Assembly: GCF_009208075.1 (NCBI RefSeq)
Contig: NZ_WFKJ01000005.1
Location: forward strand, 1-64,000
DNA from: Poseidonibacter ostreae
GTDB taxonomy: Bacteria; Campylobacterota; Campylobacteria; Campylobacterales; Arcobacteraceae
Reading direction: 5' to 3'
Length of the DNA stretch: 64,000 nt
Under the pieces are notes generated by a model. That model was not told where the DNA came from. It saw nothing but the letters and a program-made list of their open reading frames with translations, and searched no databases. Numbering within the stretch: the stretch's first letter is position 1; the number at the start of each line of letters is the position of its first letter. Shown in pieces: positions 18,501 through 26,268 of the stretch. A program made the position numbers and the translations under genes.

Positions 18501-19027
18501 ATGAAGAAGAAGCTAAGAATGTACCACCTTTAGAAGAAGCTATAAAGGTTTTAGAATTCCCTAGACAAAAAAGGAAACCATTTAGATGTATTCCTGATTT
18601 CTTTGCTAGCGATAGATTAGATGTAATTGCATTTACACTTGCAAGTGCAGGACTTAAAATATCTGATTATGAAAGAGGACTTTATGATGAGGGTAAATTT
18701 ACTGAATATTACCAAATTCATGGGCTTGGTGTTGAGTTAGCTGAAGCCTTAGCTGAGGTACTTCATAAACAAGTTAGACTTGATTTAGATATTGTTCCAA
18801 AAGAAGGACATACACTAAATGATGTTCAAATGAAACAGTATGTAGGTTGTAGATATTCACCTGGTTATGCAGCTTGTCCAGACTTGGCAATGAACAGAGA
18901 TATTTTTGATTTATTAAATCCTGAAGAGTTTGGAATTGAACTTAGTGAAACTTTCCAAATGCATCCTGAACAAACTACTTGTGCAATAGTTGTTCCTCAT
19001 CACGAAGCAAACTACTACAATATCTAA
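15551..19027 (+). CDS. metH: Cobalamin-dependent methionine synthase
   Basis: Transfers methyl from methyltetrahydrofolate to homocysteine through B12. At 1158 residues it is complete. The homocysteine domain (about 1-315) has VIDGAMGTQLQ and the zinc site FNCGTG plus GGCCGTTPEH. The pterin domain (about 325-600) has LLIGERSNATGSKAF. The cap and B12 domains (about 620-860) have the DVHDVG cobalt-ligand motif. The C-terminal SAM-dependent reactivation domain (about 870-1158) has RYSPGYAACPDL. I see no cobalamin or SAM riboswitch in the 269-bp upstream gap. It is divergent from the zinc uptake operon. Confidence 0.98.
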   Translation: MLTKIKNIIEENVLVIDGAMGTQLQISDIKQEEWMYEGEDLEGCNELLNLTAPHILRNIHDAYASAGADLITTNTFGSMNWVLDEYDIPQTSYELSKLGAQLVKESCDKYSTPEKPRFVLGSVGPGTKLPSLGHIKYDDMYEGYKIMAQGLADGGTDIFLLETCQDPLQIKAALHALNDTAPQIPIMVSVTIELTGTMLIGTDAQTIAAIMAPFNILSLGFNCGTGPKQVHKHIKSLSEVCKFPISVHANAGLPQNKGGVSYYPMGPEEFTKLQKEFLEINGVSFLGGCCGTTPEHIKKLAEEIKDIKPLKPCGFLKASLASLFGTVALKQEPAPLLIGERSNATGSKAFRELLKSNDYEGTLTVGQQQVRAGAHIIDVSVGFAGRDEREDMDKVVELYSQKISLPLMPDSTQIYALEAALKQIGGRPIINSVNLEDGEEKFDAVCKLAKKFGAALVCLTIDEVGMAKTKEDKIRIAERIYDLCVNRHGFDPHDLVFDMLTFTIGSGDDEYRTAGIETLEAIREFQILHPEVGTTLGLSNISFGLDIKARAYLNSIYLDYCVKAGLTSAIVNVKHILPLNKINEDDKKACDDLIFNNQEAGDPLFAFIEHFSNVGDIEEQSDEEYQNLPAIEKVKKLLLDGDKNRLIPLVDELRHEVKPEIIVNEWLIDGMKIIGELFGNGQMQLPFVLQSAETMKATVDALNPYLPKEEKASETVIVVGTVKGDVHDVGKNLVDIILSNNGFKVINIGIKADLNSFLIAAKEHKAQAIGMSGLLVKSTAVMKENLEELQKMGIDIPVLIGGAALTKSFVNDFCRPIYDGPIFYCRDAFDGVVSMQRIEEGDLDNTALAADLIEIADTSEKVEKEAVVIPPYEEIPMPKETAFTYPPLWERVAKSSEQLDKELIFKWINHRVLFRQRWGYKRGKQDRDAFLKYEEETVEPLYRKLKDDLLDKNIFEPIAIYAYYPCISHDNKLYIFDKKYLFNNEEEAKNVPPLEEAIKVLEFPRQKRKPFRCIPDFFASDRLDVIAFTLASAGLKISDYERGLYDEGKFTEYYQIHGLGVELAEALAEVLHKQVRLDLDIVPKEGHTLNDVQMKQYVGCRYSPGYAACPDLAMNRDIFDLLNPEEFGIELSETFQMHPEQTTCAIVVPHHEANYYNI

Positions 19028-19035
19028 AATTTTTA

Positions 19036-19060
19036 CTAAGGGTGTAACTTTCACCCTTAG
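19036..19060 (+). terminator. Hairpin after metH, possible weak terminator
   Basis: CTAAGGGTG (19036-19044) pairs with CACCCTTAG (19052-19060). There is no real T-run after it, so read-through into the next gene is likely. Confidence 0.4.
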
Positions 19061-19086
19061 ATGTATATTTCCCCTAGGATTTTATT

Positions 19087-19947
19087 TTGACAAATAACGC
19101 TAAAGGTTTAGCACTTACCTCAAGTGGTATTTTTATTATGAGTTTAGAATCTCTTTTTATTAAATATGCCACAGTATCTCCTATGGTTCTTTCTTTTTAT
19201 TTAGGAATATTTATATTTATTTCCATGATAACTACTTTATTATTTAAAAAAAAAGAGTATATAAAAACAGCATTTAAAAGCTCAATTGGAATATTAGTAC
19301 TTTGTGCTTTTATTATGGGTTGTTCAAATATCTTCTTTATAAGTGCGATTAAGATGATTACAGTTGCTAATGTAGTTATAATATTTAGTACATCAGCACT
19401 TTTTTCATCATTGATTGCATATCTTTTTTTTAGAGAAAAAATTACAAAAAATATATTGTATGCTTCTTTTTTTATGTTTGTTGGTCTTTTTGTTATTTTT
19501 AGTGATAAGCTTGAGTTTGGAAGTATAAAGGGAAATATTTTTGCTCTTTTATGTACAATATCTCTTTCACTTTCTTTTGTAATTATGTCACGATATAAAG
19601 AGATAAATAGACTTCTTTTAATTGCTTTTGCAGGATTAGCACTTAGTATAATAGCTTTTTTTCTAAGTGATGATTTAAAAATTGATATAAATAATCTTTT
19701 AATAATTATGTTTATGGGATTAGTTGTTTCTTCTTTTTCAAGGGTTTTATTAGGAACAGGAGCAAAATATATTAGTGCTGCTGAAATGAGTCTTTTAATG
19801 CTTATTGAAACAATAATGGCACCTATTTGGGTGTGGATATTTTTAAATGAAATACCAAGTATTTATACATTTATTGGTGGAAGTATTATTATTTTTACAT
19901 TAATTATTAACTCTATTTATACGATAAAAAGAAAACAAATAGCATAA
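19087..19947 (+). CDS. DMT-superfamily (EamA) transporter
   Basis: 286 residues with ten hydrophobic helices in two EamA halves. The second half contains the typical ALFSSLIAYLFFREK and GAKYISAAEMSLLMLIETIMAPIWVWIFLNE blocks. It starts at a TTG, with AGGA eight bases upstream; no ATG fits better. Exporters of this family move amino acids or metabolites, and the substrate cannot be read from the sequence. It follows metH in the same direction after a weak hairpin. Confidence 0.85.
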   Translation: MTNNAKGLALTSSGIFIMSLESLFIKYATVSPMVLSFYLGIFIFISMITTLLFKKKEYIKTAFKSSIGILVLCAFIMGCSNIFFISAIKMITVANVVIIFSTSALFSSLIAYLFFREKITKNILYASFFMFVGLFVIFSDKLEFGSIKGNIFALLCTISLSLSFVIMSRYKEINRLLLIAFAGLALSIIAFFLSDDLKIDINNLLIIMFMGLVVSSFSRVLLGTGAKYISAAEMSLLMLIETIMAPIWVWIFLNEIPSIYTFIGGSIIIFTLIINSIYTIKRKQIA

Positions 19948-20061
19948 AAAAAAGAGCTAATGCAAGAAATCCTTCCTCATAAAGAATAAGTTTTTCTATA
20001 TTTATTATTTTATAAAAGATTTATAATATAATCTCTATATTAATTATTAAGGAAATATTAA

Positions 20062-20457
20062 ATGAATCAAATAGAATTTTATGAAGCAAAATTAGCATAT
20101 GAAACAGACTCTTGGGATGTATTTGAAGCTTTAAATAATGGTGATAATAATCTTATTGTTATTGATGCAAGGGCAAAAGAAGCTTATTTAAAAGAACATA
20201 TTCCAAACTCTATAAATATTCCACATAAAACAATGAGTGAAGAGAGTACAAAAAATCTTGATAAAAATAAAATATATGTAAGTTACTGTGATGGAATAGG
20301 CTGTAATGCTTCAACTAAAGGGGCTTTAAATCTGTCAAAGTTAGGATTTAAAACAAAAGAGTTATTAGGAGGACTTGATTGGTGGAAAAGAGATGGTTAT
20401 GAAACTAGTGGGGTTAATGCTACAAAAGGAACAAATATCTCTTGTGGATGTAATTAA
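20062..20457 (+). CDS. Rhodanese-like domain protein
   Basis: 131 residues, a single rhodanese fold for sulfur (persulfide) transfer. The core reads VIDARAKEAYLKEHIPNSINIPH, and the active-site loop is SYCDGIGCNAST, with Cys at the expected place. A short tail follows and ends TNISCGCN, giving two further cysteines next to each other. It has its own TATAAT-like promoter and an AAGGAA ribosome site, and lies 5 bp before the AraC regulator gene, with which it is probably co-transcribed. Confidence 0.88.
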   Translation: MNQIEFYEAKLAYETDSWDVFEALNNGDNNLIVIDARAKEAYLKEHIPNSINIPHKTMSEESTKNLDKNKIYVSYCDGIGCNASTKGALNLSKLGFKTKELLGGLDWWKRDGYETSGVNATKGTNISCGCN

Positions 20458-20462
20458 AATCT

Positions 20463-21272
20463 ATGCATAAGACATTTACTAAAGTATTTATAGATGAAAG
20501 TCTTCCTTTTTTAGAGTTAAGATATTCAAATTCAAATGCTCACTATAAAAGACATTTTCATGATACTTTTTCAATAGGCGTAAATAAAGAGGGAAGAAGT
20601 ATTTATGAAAATAGTACTAAGTCATATACTTTAGATAAAAATATGCTAAGTATTATAAATCCTTTAGAAGTACATTCTTGTAACTCTTGTAGTGATGTTT
20701 TAAATATTTATTATATGTTATATTTAGATACTAAATGGTGTATGAATATTCAAAAACTTATAAACTGTGAAATAAAAGAGTTTGTAAAAATACCAATTCA
20801 TATATTAGAAGATGAAAGTTTTTACAAAGATTTTATAAGTTTATGTGAGTTTATTTTTCACGATAATTCTATTTTAGAAAAAGAAGATGAGTTAATAAAA
20901 TTTTTTCTTAATTTTTTCTCTTTATACTTAGAAAATAAAGAAGTAGAACTTGTAGATGCGAGGTTTCAAGAGATACTTTTATATTTAGATGAGAATTACA
21001 AAGAAAATATTTCACTAGATGAACTATCAAATAAATTTGAATTAAACTCTTTTTATATAATACGACTTTTTAAATCTCAGATGAATTTAACTCCACATTC
21101 CTACCTTTTAAATGTTAGAATTAATAAAGCAAAAGAGTATTTGAAAAATGGTTATTCGATTATTGATACTGCCTTAGAGTGTGGTTTTTTTGACCAAAGC
21201 CATTTTCATAAAAACTTTTTAAAAATAGTTGCAATTACTCCAAAAGAGTATAAAGTCAATTTTATACAATAA
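20463..21272 (+). CDS. AraC-family transcriptional regulator
   Basis: 269 residues. The N-terminal cupin-like sensor (about 1-160) has the HFHDTFSIGVNKEG metal/ligand region. Two C-terminal helix-turn-helices (about 170-267) include ISLDELSNKFELNSFYIIRLFK and DTALECGFFDQSHFHKNF. Position between the rhodanese gene and a LysE exporter suggests it activates the exporter, as AraC regulators with adjacent LysE genes often do. Confidence 0.88.
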   Translation: MHKTFTKVFIDESLPFLELRYSNSNAHYKRHFHDTFSIGVNKEGRSIYENSTKSYTLDKNMLSIINPLEVHSCNSCSDVLNIYYMLYLDTKWCMNIQKLINCEIKEFVKIPIHILEDESFYKDFISLCEFIFHDNSILEKEDELIKFFLNFFSLYLENKEVELVDARFQEILLYLDENYKENISLDELSNKFELNSFYIIRLFKSQMNLTPHSYLLNVRINKAKEYLKNGYSIIDTALECGFFDQSHFHKNFLKIVAITPKEYKVNFIQ

Positions 21273-21322
21273 GTTAACTTTCTATTTATATATAATTAGA
21301 CAAATATAAAGGAAACTTTCTT

Positions 21323-21919
21323 ATGACACTAACTATACTTTTTACAATGATATCTTTTTCTTTTGCTATGTCAATATCTCCAGGACCTGTTAATATGATG
21401 ATAATAACATCAGGAATTAATAATGGTTTTTCTAAAACTTTCTCATTTATATCTGGTGCAACAATAGGTTTTACTTTTTTATTGATAGTTATAGCCTTAG
21501 GGCTTAAAACTCTTTTAGATGAATATCCACTTTTCTTAGAGTATCTTGGCTATGTAGGCTCTTTATTTATTATATATATGGGATATAAAATTGCAAGTTC
21601 TACACCAAATATAGAACTTGAAAATAGTATGAAAAAATTAAAGTTTTATGAAGGCTTTTTACTTCAGTGGCTTAATCCAAAAGCATGGGCTGCTTGTATT
21701 TCAGGTGTTGCTATGTACTCTTTTAATGATTTTTTTTTACTGGTTTTTATTATTATATATTTTATAGTTTGTTATTTAAGTCTATCTTTTTGGGGATTAT
21801 TTGGACAAAAAGCTACTATGTTTTTAAATACAAATAAAAAGATAAAAAACTTTAATCTTTTTATGGGTTCTATTTTGATTATTTCAACACTAGTATTACT
21901 GTTTATAAATATTTTGTAG
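21323..21919 (+). CDS. LysE/RhtB-family amino acid exporter
   Basis: 198 residues, about six membrane helices, with the family start SISPGPVNMMIITSGINNGF and the central FLLQWLNPKAW motif. The family exports amino acids or related small molecules. An AAGGAAA ribosome site precedes the ATG. It follows the AraC regulator by 50 bp. Confidence 0.88.
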   Translation: MTLTILFTMISFSFAMSISPGPVNMMIITSGINNGFSKTFSFISGATIGFTFLLIVIALGLKTLLDEYPLFLEYLGYVGSLFIIYMGYKIASSTPNIELENSMKKLKFYEGFLLQWLNPKAWAACISGVAMYSFNDFFLLVFIIIYFIVCYLSLSFWGLFGQKATMFLNTNKKIKNFNLFMGSILIISTLVLLFINIL

Positions 21920-22008
21920 AAATTAGCATACAATTTATATAATTTGATATTCACATCTTTTAGCATTTATTCTATACTAGATAAATTAAAAAATATGAAG
22001 GAAAATTT

Positions 22009-23154
22009 ATGAGTTTAGTATATGATTATTCAAACCCAACAGCAATTCACTTTGGAAAAGGTCAAATTGCTTCAATAGTTAAGCATTTAAATAAAGATAA
22101 TAAAATATTAGTAGTTTATGGTGGCGGTTCAATTAAGAAAAATGGAGTATATGATGAAGTTTCATCTGTACTTGATGGTTTTAATTGGATTGAGTTTTCA
22201 GGAATTGAAGCAAATCCTTCTTATGAAACACTAAATAAAGCTGTTGCTTTAAGTAAAGCAGAAAAAATTGATTATATTTTAGCTGTTGGAGGAGGTTCTG
22301 TTATTGATGGAGCTAAATACATAGCAGCTGCTTCACTTTATGATGGTGATGCTTGGGATTTCCTTGATGGAAGTGTTACTGTAGAAAAAGCACTACCTCT
22401 TGGTGCTATTTTAACACTACCAGCAACGGGAAGTGAATCAAATGGAAACTCTGTTGTATCTAAAAAAGAGACAAATGAAAAAAGATTTTTTGCTTCACCT
22501 TTAGTTTATCCTGTATTTGCAGTTTTAGACCCAAGTGTTATGAGCACATTATCTGATAGACAATTAGCAAATGGTTTAGTAGATGCTTTTGTTCATACAT
22601 GTGAACAGTATTTAACTTGTCCAAATACTTCACTTCTTCATGATGGATATGCAGAAACAATTCTTAGAGGTTTATTATCTCTTGCACAAACTTGGGATAA
22701 TAGAAAAGATGCTATTTGGGAAGAAAACTTAATGCTTCTTGCAAACCAAGCTTTAAATGGTTTTATAGGTTCTGGTGTTACGCAAGATTGGGCAACACAT
22801 ATGATAGGACATGAATTAACAGGATTTTATGGAGTTGACCATGCTCAAAGTTTAGCAGTTGTTCAACCTCAATTACTAAGAGTAATGATGGAAGACAAAA
22901 AAGAAAAATTAGCTTTAATGGGTGAAAATGTTTTTGGAATCAAAGATGATAATGAAGCAGTTATTATTGCAATTGAAAAAATGTATGAAAGTGTTGGAGT
23001 TACAACAAATTTAAATGATTATGAAAATGTAGATGATAAAGTTATTGAAACAATAATTCCATCACTTAAAGCTCATGGAATGACAGCAATTGGTGAGAAT
23101 CAAAATATCACTCTTGAAGTCTCAGAAAAAATTCTTAAAATGGCTATGAAATAA
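22009..23154 (+). CDS. yqhD: Iron-containing alcohol dehydrogenase, YqhD/BdhA-like NADPH-dependent aldehyde reductase
   Basis: 381 residues. The nucleotide site is AVGGGSVIDGAKYIAAAS. The metal ligands lie in LVDAFVHTCEQYL (Asp and His) and MIGHELTGFYGVDHAQSL (two His). ATGSESNGNSVVS is typical of the YqhD subgroup. YqhD reduces toxic short-chain and dicarbonyl aldehydes with NADPH. A convergent AraC regulator and a DJ-1/Hsp31-like gene follow, consistent with a carbonyl-stress role; in E. coli the adjacent AraC protein YqhC controls yqhD. Confidence 0.9.
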   Translation: MSLVYDYSNPTAIHFGKGQIASIVKHLNKDNKILVVYGGGSIKKNGVYDEVSSVLDGFNWIEFSGIEANPSYETLNKAVALSKAEKIDYILAVGGGSVIDGAKYIAAASLYDGDAWDFLDGSVTVEKALPLGAILTLPATGSESNGNSVVSKKETNEKRFFASPLVYPVFAVLDPSVMSTLSDRQLANGLVDAFVHTCEQYLTCPNTSLLHDGYAETILRGLLSLAQTWDNRKDAIWEENLMLLANQALNGFIGSGVTQDWATHMIGHELTGFYGVDHAQSLAVVQPQLLRVMMEDKKEKLALMGENVFGIKDDNEAVIIAIEKMYESVGVTTNLNDYENVDDKVIETIIPSLKAHGMTAIGENQNITLEVSEKILKMAMK

Positions 23155-23171
23155 AACTATTTCTATAGTTT
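23154..23171. terminator. Weak hairpin between convergent yqhD and araC-type genes
   Basis: AAACTAT (23154-23160) pairs with ATAGTTT (23165-23171) across TTCT. The stem is all AT except one G-C pair, with a poor T-run, so termination is uncertain. Confidence 0.35.
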
Positions 23172-23177
23172 AAAAAA

Positions 23178-24053
23178 CTAAATAATCTCAAAAGAAGCTT
23201 TTGCTTCTTTGGGTGGATAGCCATAATAAGATTTAAAATCTTTAGAAAACTGTGAGCTACTCTCATATCCTGTTGCATAAGCAGTTTCATTTACTTGCAT
23301 ATCTCTTCTTGTTAATAAATCCATTGCTTTGTGTAATCGAATCTTTTTTATATATTGTAAAGGACTTAATGAAGTCACTTTTTTAAAGTGTGTATGAAAA
23401 GATGATACGCTCATGTCTTCTTCTTTTGCTAATCTTGGAATATCAAGATGCTCATTATATTCATGATGAATGGTTCTAAGTGACCTTATCATTTTAGCTT
23501 CTGCTTTATTTTCTAAAAACATTTTATGTAAAAAATGAGAGTTTTCACCAATTGCTATTTTATAAAAAATCTCTCTTAAAATAGACTCACCTAAGATATT
23601 TGATTCTTCTTTTGATTGAAGCATTTTTAAAAGTCTATAGATTGAATCTTCTAGTTCATTTGTAACTTTATCTTGAAATACACTTATTTGAACATCTTCA
23701 CATTTTTTTGATTCTTCTTTTGAAATTGAAGAGATTATTTCTTGCATTATCTCTTTTTTAATATCAATTAAAATACAAATATAAGGCTCTTCTTTAGATG
23801 CATAGGTTTCACACTCAAAAGGCATAGCAGTTGGAACTACAAGATAGTTTTTTGAATCATATTCAAATCGATTATTTGAAAGATAACCAATTTTTTTCCC
23901 TTGTAATACAAATACTAAGCAAAAATCATAAGTTAGAGGAGTTCTTGGAAGATAAGTAGTGGTTTTATAAAGATTAACACCTTTTATATTTGTTCTTGTT
24001 AAGGAGTCTTCTTTTATAAGTTTATTTACTTCTTCTAAGATTTTAGTGTTCAT
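23178..24053 (-). CDS. AraC-family regulator, YqhC-like
   Basis: 291 residues. The AraC_N-type sensor (about 20-180: LTYDFCLVFVLQGKKIGYL, YLVVPTAMPFECETYA) is followed by HTH_18 (about 195-290: LDIPRLAKEEDMSVSSFHTHFKKVTSLSPLQYIKKIRLHKA). This architecture matches E. coli YqhC, which senses aldehydes and activates yqhD. The gene is convergent with the yqhD-like gene and follows the Hsp31-type gene on the same strand. A GGAAG ribosome site precedes the ATG. Confidence 0.85.
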   Translation of the reverse strand: MNTKILEEVNKLIKEDSLTRTNIKGVNLYKTTTYLPRTPLTYDFCLVFVLQGKKIGYLSNNRFEYDSKNYLVVPTAMPFECETYASKEEPYICILIDIKKEIMQEIISSISKEESKKCEDVQISVFQDKVTNELEDSIYRLLKMLQSKEESNILGESILREIFYKIAIGENSHFLHKMFLENKAEAKMIRSLRTIHHEYNEHLDIPRLAKEEDMSVSSFHTHFKKVTSLSPLQYIKKIRLHKAMDLLTRRDMQVNETAYATGYESSSQFSKDFKSYYGYPPKEAKASFEII

Positions 24054-24100
24054 TGTACTTCCAAGTAGTTTTTATGCATTATACTAAAAAGAGTGTTATA

Positions 24101-24128
24101 AAAAGGGCAGAGTTTTTTTGCCCTTTTT
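24101..24128. terminator. Rho-independent terminator after the DJ-1/Hsp31-like gene
   Basis: AAAAGGGCA (24101-24109) pairs with TGCCCTTTT (24119-24127), with A- and T-runs on the two sides. On the minus strand it ends the DJ-1-type transcript. Confidence 0.85.
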
Positions 24129-24132
24129 TATT

Positions 24133-24810
24133 TTAAGAAAGTAGTTTTAGTAGTTCTTTTGCTACAGCTTGCGATGAAGCTGGGTTTTGTCCTGTAATAA
24201 GTTTACCATCAGTAATCGCATATGAATTCCAGTCATCTACTTTTGAGTAGTTTGCACCTTTAGAGATTAGTTCATCTTCAAGTAAGAATGGAACAACATT
24301 TGTTAATTGAACTGCTTCTTCTTCAGTATTACTAAAAGCAGTAAGATTTTTACCTTTTACTAGATAGTCTCCATTTTCTAATTTTACATTTACTAAAACA
24401 GAAGGGGCATGACATACTGAAGCTACTGGTTTATTTGCTTTTACAAAGGCTTGGATTAAAGATATTGAGTCTTTATCATTTGTTAAATCCCATAAAGGAC
24501 CATGGCCACCTGGATACATAATCGCATCAAAATCTTCTTCTTTTACGCTTGATAGTTTTACAGTATTTGCTAGTGCTTCATTTCCTTTTGCATCTTCTTT
24601 AAATCTATTTGTAGCTTCTGTATGAAAATCAGGTGCATCACTATTTGGATCAAGTGGTGGTAATCCACCTTTTGGAGATGCTAGTGTAATACTTGCTCCT
24701 GCATCAAGAAGTGTGTAGTATGGTGAAGCAAACTCTTCTAACCAAAATCCAGTTTTATGTTCTGTGTCGCCTAATTTATCATGTGAAGTAAGTACTATAA
24801 GAATATTCAT
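24133..24810 (-). CDS. DJ-1/PfpI/Hsp31-type protein (possible glyoxalase III)
   Basis: 225 residues, one DJ-1/PfpI domain. The nucleophile elbow is SVCHAPSVLV with Cys133-His134, the acidic partner is E25 in GFWLEEFASPYY, and the glycine-rich turn is MYPGGHGPLWDL. Proteins of this group act on methylglyoxal or protect proteins from carbonyl damage. Beside a YqhD-type reductase and a YqhC-type regulator it completes a plausible aldehyde-defence set. It has an AAAGGAA ribosome site and a likely -10 TATAAT around 24840-24845 on the minus strand. Confidence 0.88.
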   Translation of the reverse strand: MNILIVLTSHDKLGDTEHKTGFWLEEFASPYYTLLDAGASITLASPKGGLPPLDPNSDAPDFHTEATNRFKEDAKGNEALANTVKLSSVKEEDFDAIMYPGGHGPLWDLTNDKDSISLIQAFVKANKPVASVCHAPSVLVNVKLENGDYLVKGKNLTAFSNTEEEAVQLTNVVPFLLEDELISKGANYSKVDDWNSYAITDGKLITGQNPASSQAVAKELLKLLS

Positions 24811-24934
24811 ATTTTTCCTTTAATTATTTTAATTTGAGATATTATAGGGGATTGTTAAAAGTATATGAATGGTTAATTCTATAAATTATATGTAAATTTC
24901 TACAAAATCGAATTTTTTTAAGGGATTAAATAAT

Positions 24935-25018
24935 ATTCCTAAGTTTTAATTTAAGGAGAAAGGGGAGTCAATGAGTGTTGACCTACTTAGGAATACAAAA
25001 AAGTCGAACTTTTTATAA
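24935..25018 (+). ncRNA. Structured intergenic element with a 15-residue ORF; candidate small RNA or leader
   Basis: The gap between the DJ-1 gene and the CNNM gene holds nested symmetry. A 10-bp outer stem ATTCCTAAGT (24935-24944)/ACTTAGGAAT (24985-24994) encloses an inner hairpin GTCAA (24967-24971)/TTGAC (24978-24982). AAAAAGT-CGA-ACTTTTT follows at about 25000-25016. Between the stems run AAGGAG (24953-24958) and GGGGAG (24962-24967), then ATG at 24971 opening MSVDLLRNTKKSNFL and stopping at 25018. The GC-rich purine block stands out in this AT-rich genome. No class recognised. It could be a regulated small-peptide mRNA, an sRNA or a palindromic repeat unit. Confidence 0.45.
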
Positions 25019-25033
25019 GAGAAGTATAATTGA

Positions 25034-25080
25034 AAAAAATAGCAAAATAATCGAATAAAATTAAAGATTATTGGCTTTTT
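25034..25080. terminator. Probable bidirectional terminator beside the structured element and CNNM gene
   Basis: AATAATC pairs with GATTATT about 13 bases later, with partially paired AGC/GCT ends and a run of T residues on the plus strand and on the minus strand. It could end the plus-strand structured transcript and the minus-strand CNNM gene. Confidence 0.5.
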
Positions 25081-26127
25081 TTAATTTTTTGTTTTTACTC
25101 GTCTAATCTCTTTCATTTTAGTCCTTGCAACTTCTCTCATATCAATATTGGTATCAAGCTCATCAACAATTTCAACACCTAAAAGTGTTTCAACGGCATC
25201 TTCAAGGGTTACAACACCTTTTGTTTGTTCATAATTATCAACTACAATAAACATATGTTCTTTTTTGATTAAGAAAAGGTCTATAAGTTTAGAAATAGGA
25301 ATATTCTCGTTTACACTAAAAATAGGCTTTATTATCTTTTCTTTATTTTCTATATTATTTTCAATATACTCGTAAAAATACTCTTTTGAAATAACAACTC
25401 CAATAATATCATCAATACTTTCTTTATAAACAGGAACCCTTGAGTACTCTTTAAATTTCTCTAAATCTAAAATCTTGTGAGTTTTAAAACTATTAATTAA
25501 ATCATCTTTTTGTACAGAAAAAAGTACACTTCTTGGTGTAAATATATCTCTAACTTTTATTTCATTTAATTGTAAAAGATTTTCAATTACACCACTTTCT
25601 TTTTCTCTTAAAATCCCACTTTCTTCTGCTATATTTGCAGTTGCTATGATTTCTTCTTTTGTTATTGTCTCTTTATCTGTAGGAGTTATATAGTTCGTGA
25701 TTTTATTTAAAATAATAAGTAAAGGGTAAGTTACAAAGATTAAAATTTTTATAGTTCTTGTTGAAAACCCAGATAAACTTCTCCAATAATATGCTCCTAA
25801 TGTTTTTGGAATAATCTCAGAAAAAACTAGAATTAAAAGTGTAAGAATTGCAGAGATATGAAACATATAATCTTCACCAAACATTTTAGCTGCTTCACTA
25901 CCAACGCCAGCAGCACCTAATGTGTGAGCAAAAGTATTTAGAGTTAAAATTGCTGCAATAGAATAATCAATATTTTTCTTCTGTTTTTGCATTTCATTAC
26001 CAAGCTTATTATTCTTTTGTTTAGTAAGCTTTATATGAGAAGCACTAATTGATAAGAGAACTGCTTCAAGTATGGAGCATAAAAAGGAGACGCCAACGGC
26101 TATTAGAAAGTAAGTAAGTATTAGCAT
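25081..26127 (-). CDS. CNNM/CBS-domain transporter-like protein (HlyC/CorC family)
   Basis: 348 residues. The N-terminal CNNM (DUF21) membrane domain of about four helices (1-140) includes FLCSILEAVLLS and a conserved ILTLNTFAHTLGAAGVGSEA region. A CBS pair (about 190-320) follows with VRDIFTPRSVLFSV and IVVDNYEQTKGVVTLEDAVETLLG. The family is tied to magnesium and sodium homeostasis. The C-terminal CorC_HlyC domain of longer members is absent; the protein ends soon after the second CBS in a basic tail. An AGGAC ribosome site precedes the ATG. Confidence 0.88.
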   Translation of the reverse strand: MLILTYFLIAVGVSFLCSILEAVLLSISASHIKLTKQKNNKLGNEMQKQKKNIDYSIAAILTLNTFAHTLGAAGVGSEAAKMFGEDYMFHISAILTLLILVFSEIIPKTLGAYYWRSLSGFSTRTIKILIFVTYPLLIILNKITNYITPTDKETITKEEIIATANIAEESGILREKESGVIENLLQLNEIKVRDIFTPRSVLFSVQKDDLINSFKTHKILDLEKFKEYSRVPVYKESIDDIIGVVISKEYFYEYIENNIENKEKIIKPIFSVNENIPISKLIDLFLIKKEHMFIVVDNYEQTKGVVTLEDAVETLLGVEIVDELDTNIDMREVARTKMKEIRRVKTKN

Positions 26128-26268
26128 TTAAAGTCCTGTAAAATATTTTATATAAAAACTATGATAAAAGCATATCAAAAAAATATAAGAAAGTTTAGAT
26201 TTATCGATTATTTTGCTCTTTTTTATAGTTACACTTCTTTCATAATTAATCCAAGTTAAGGAAAAGAA

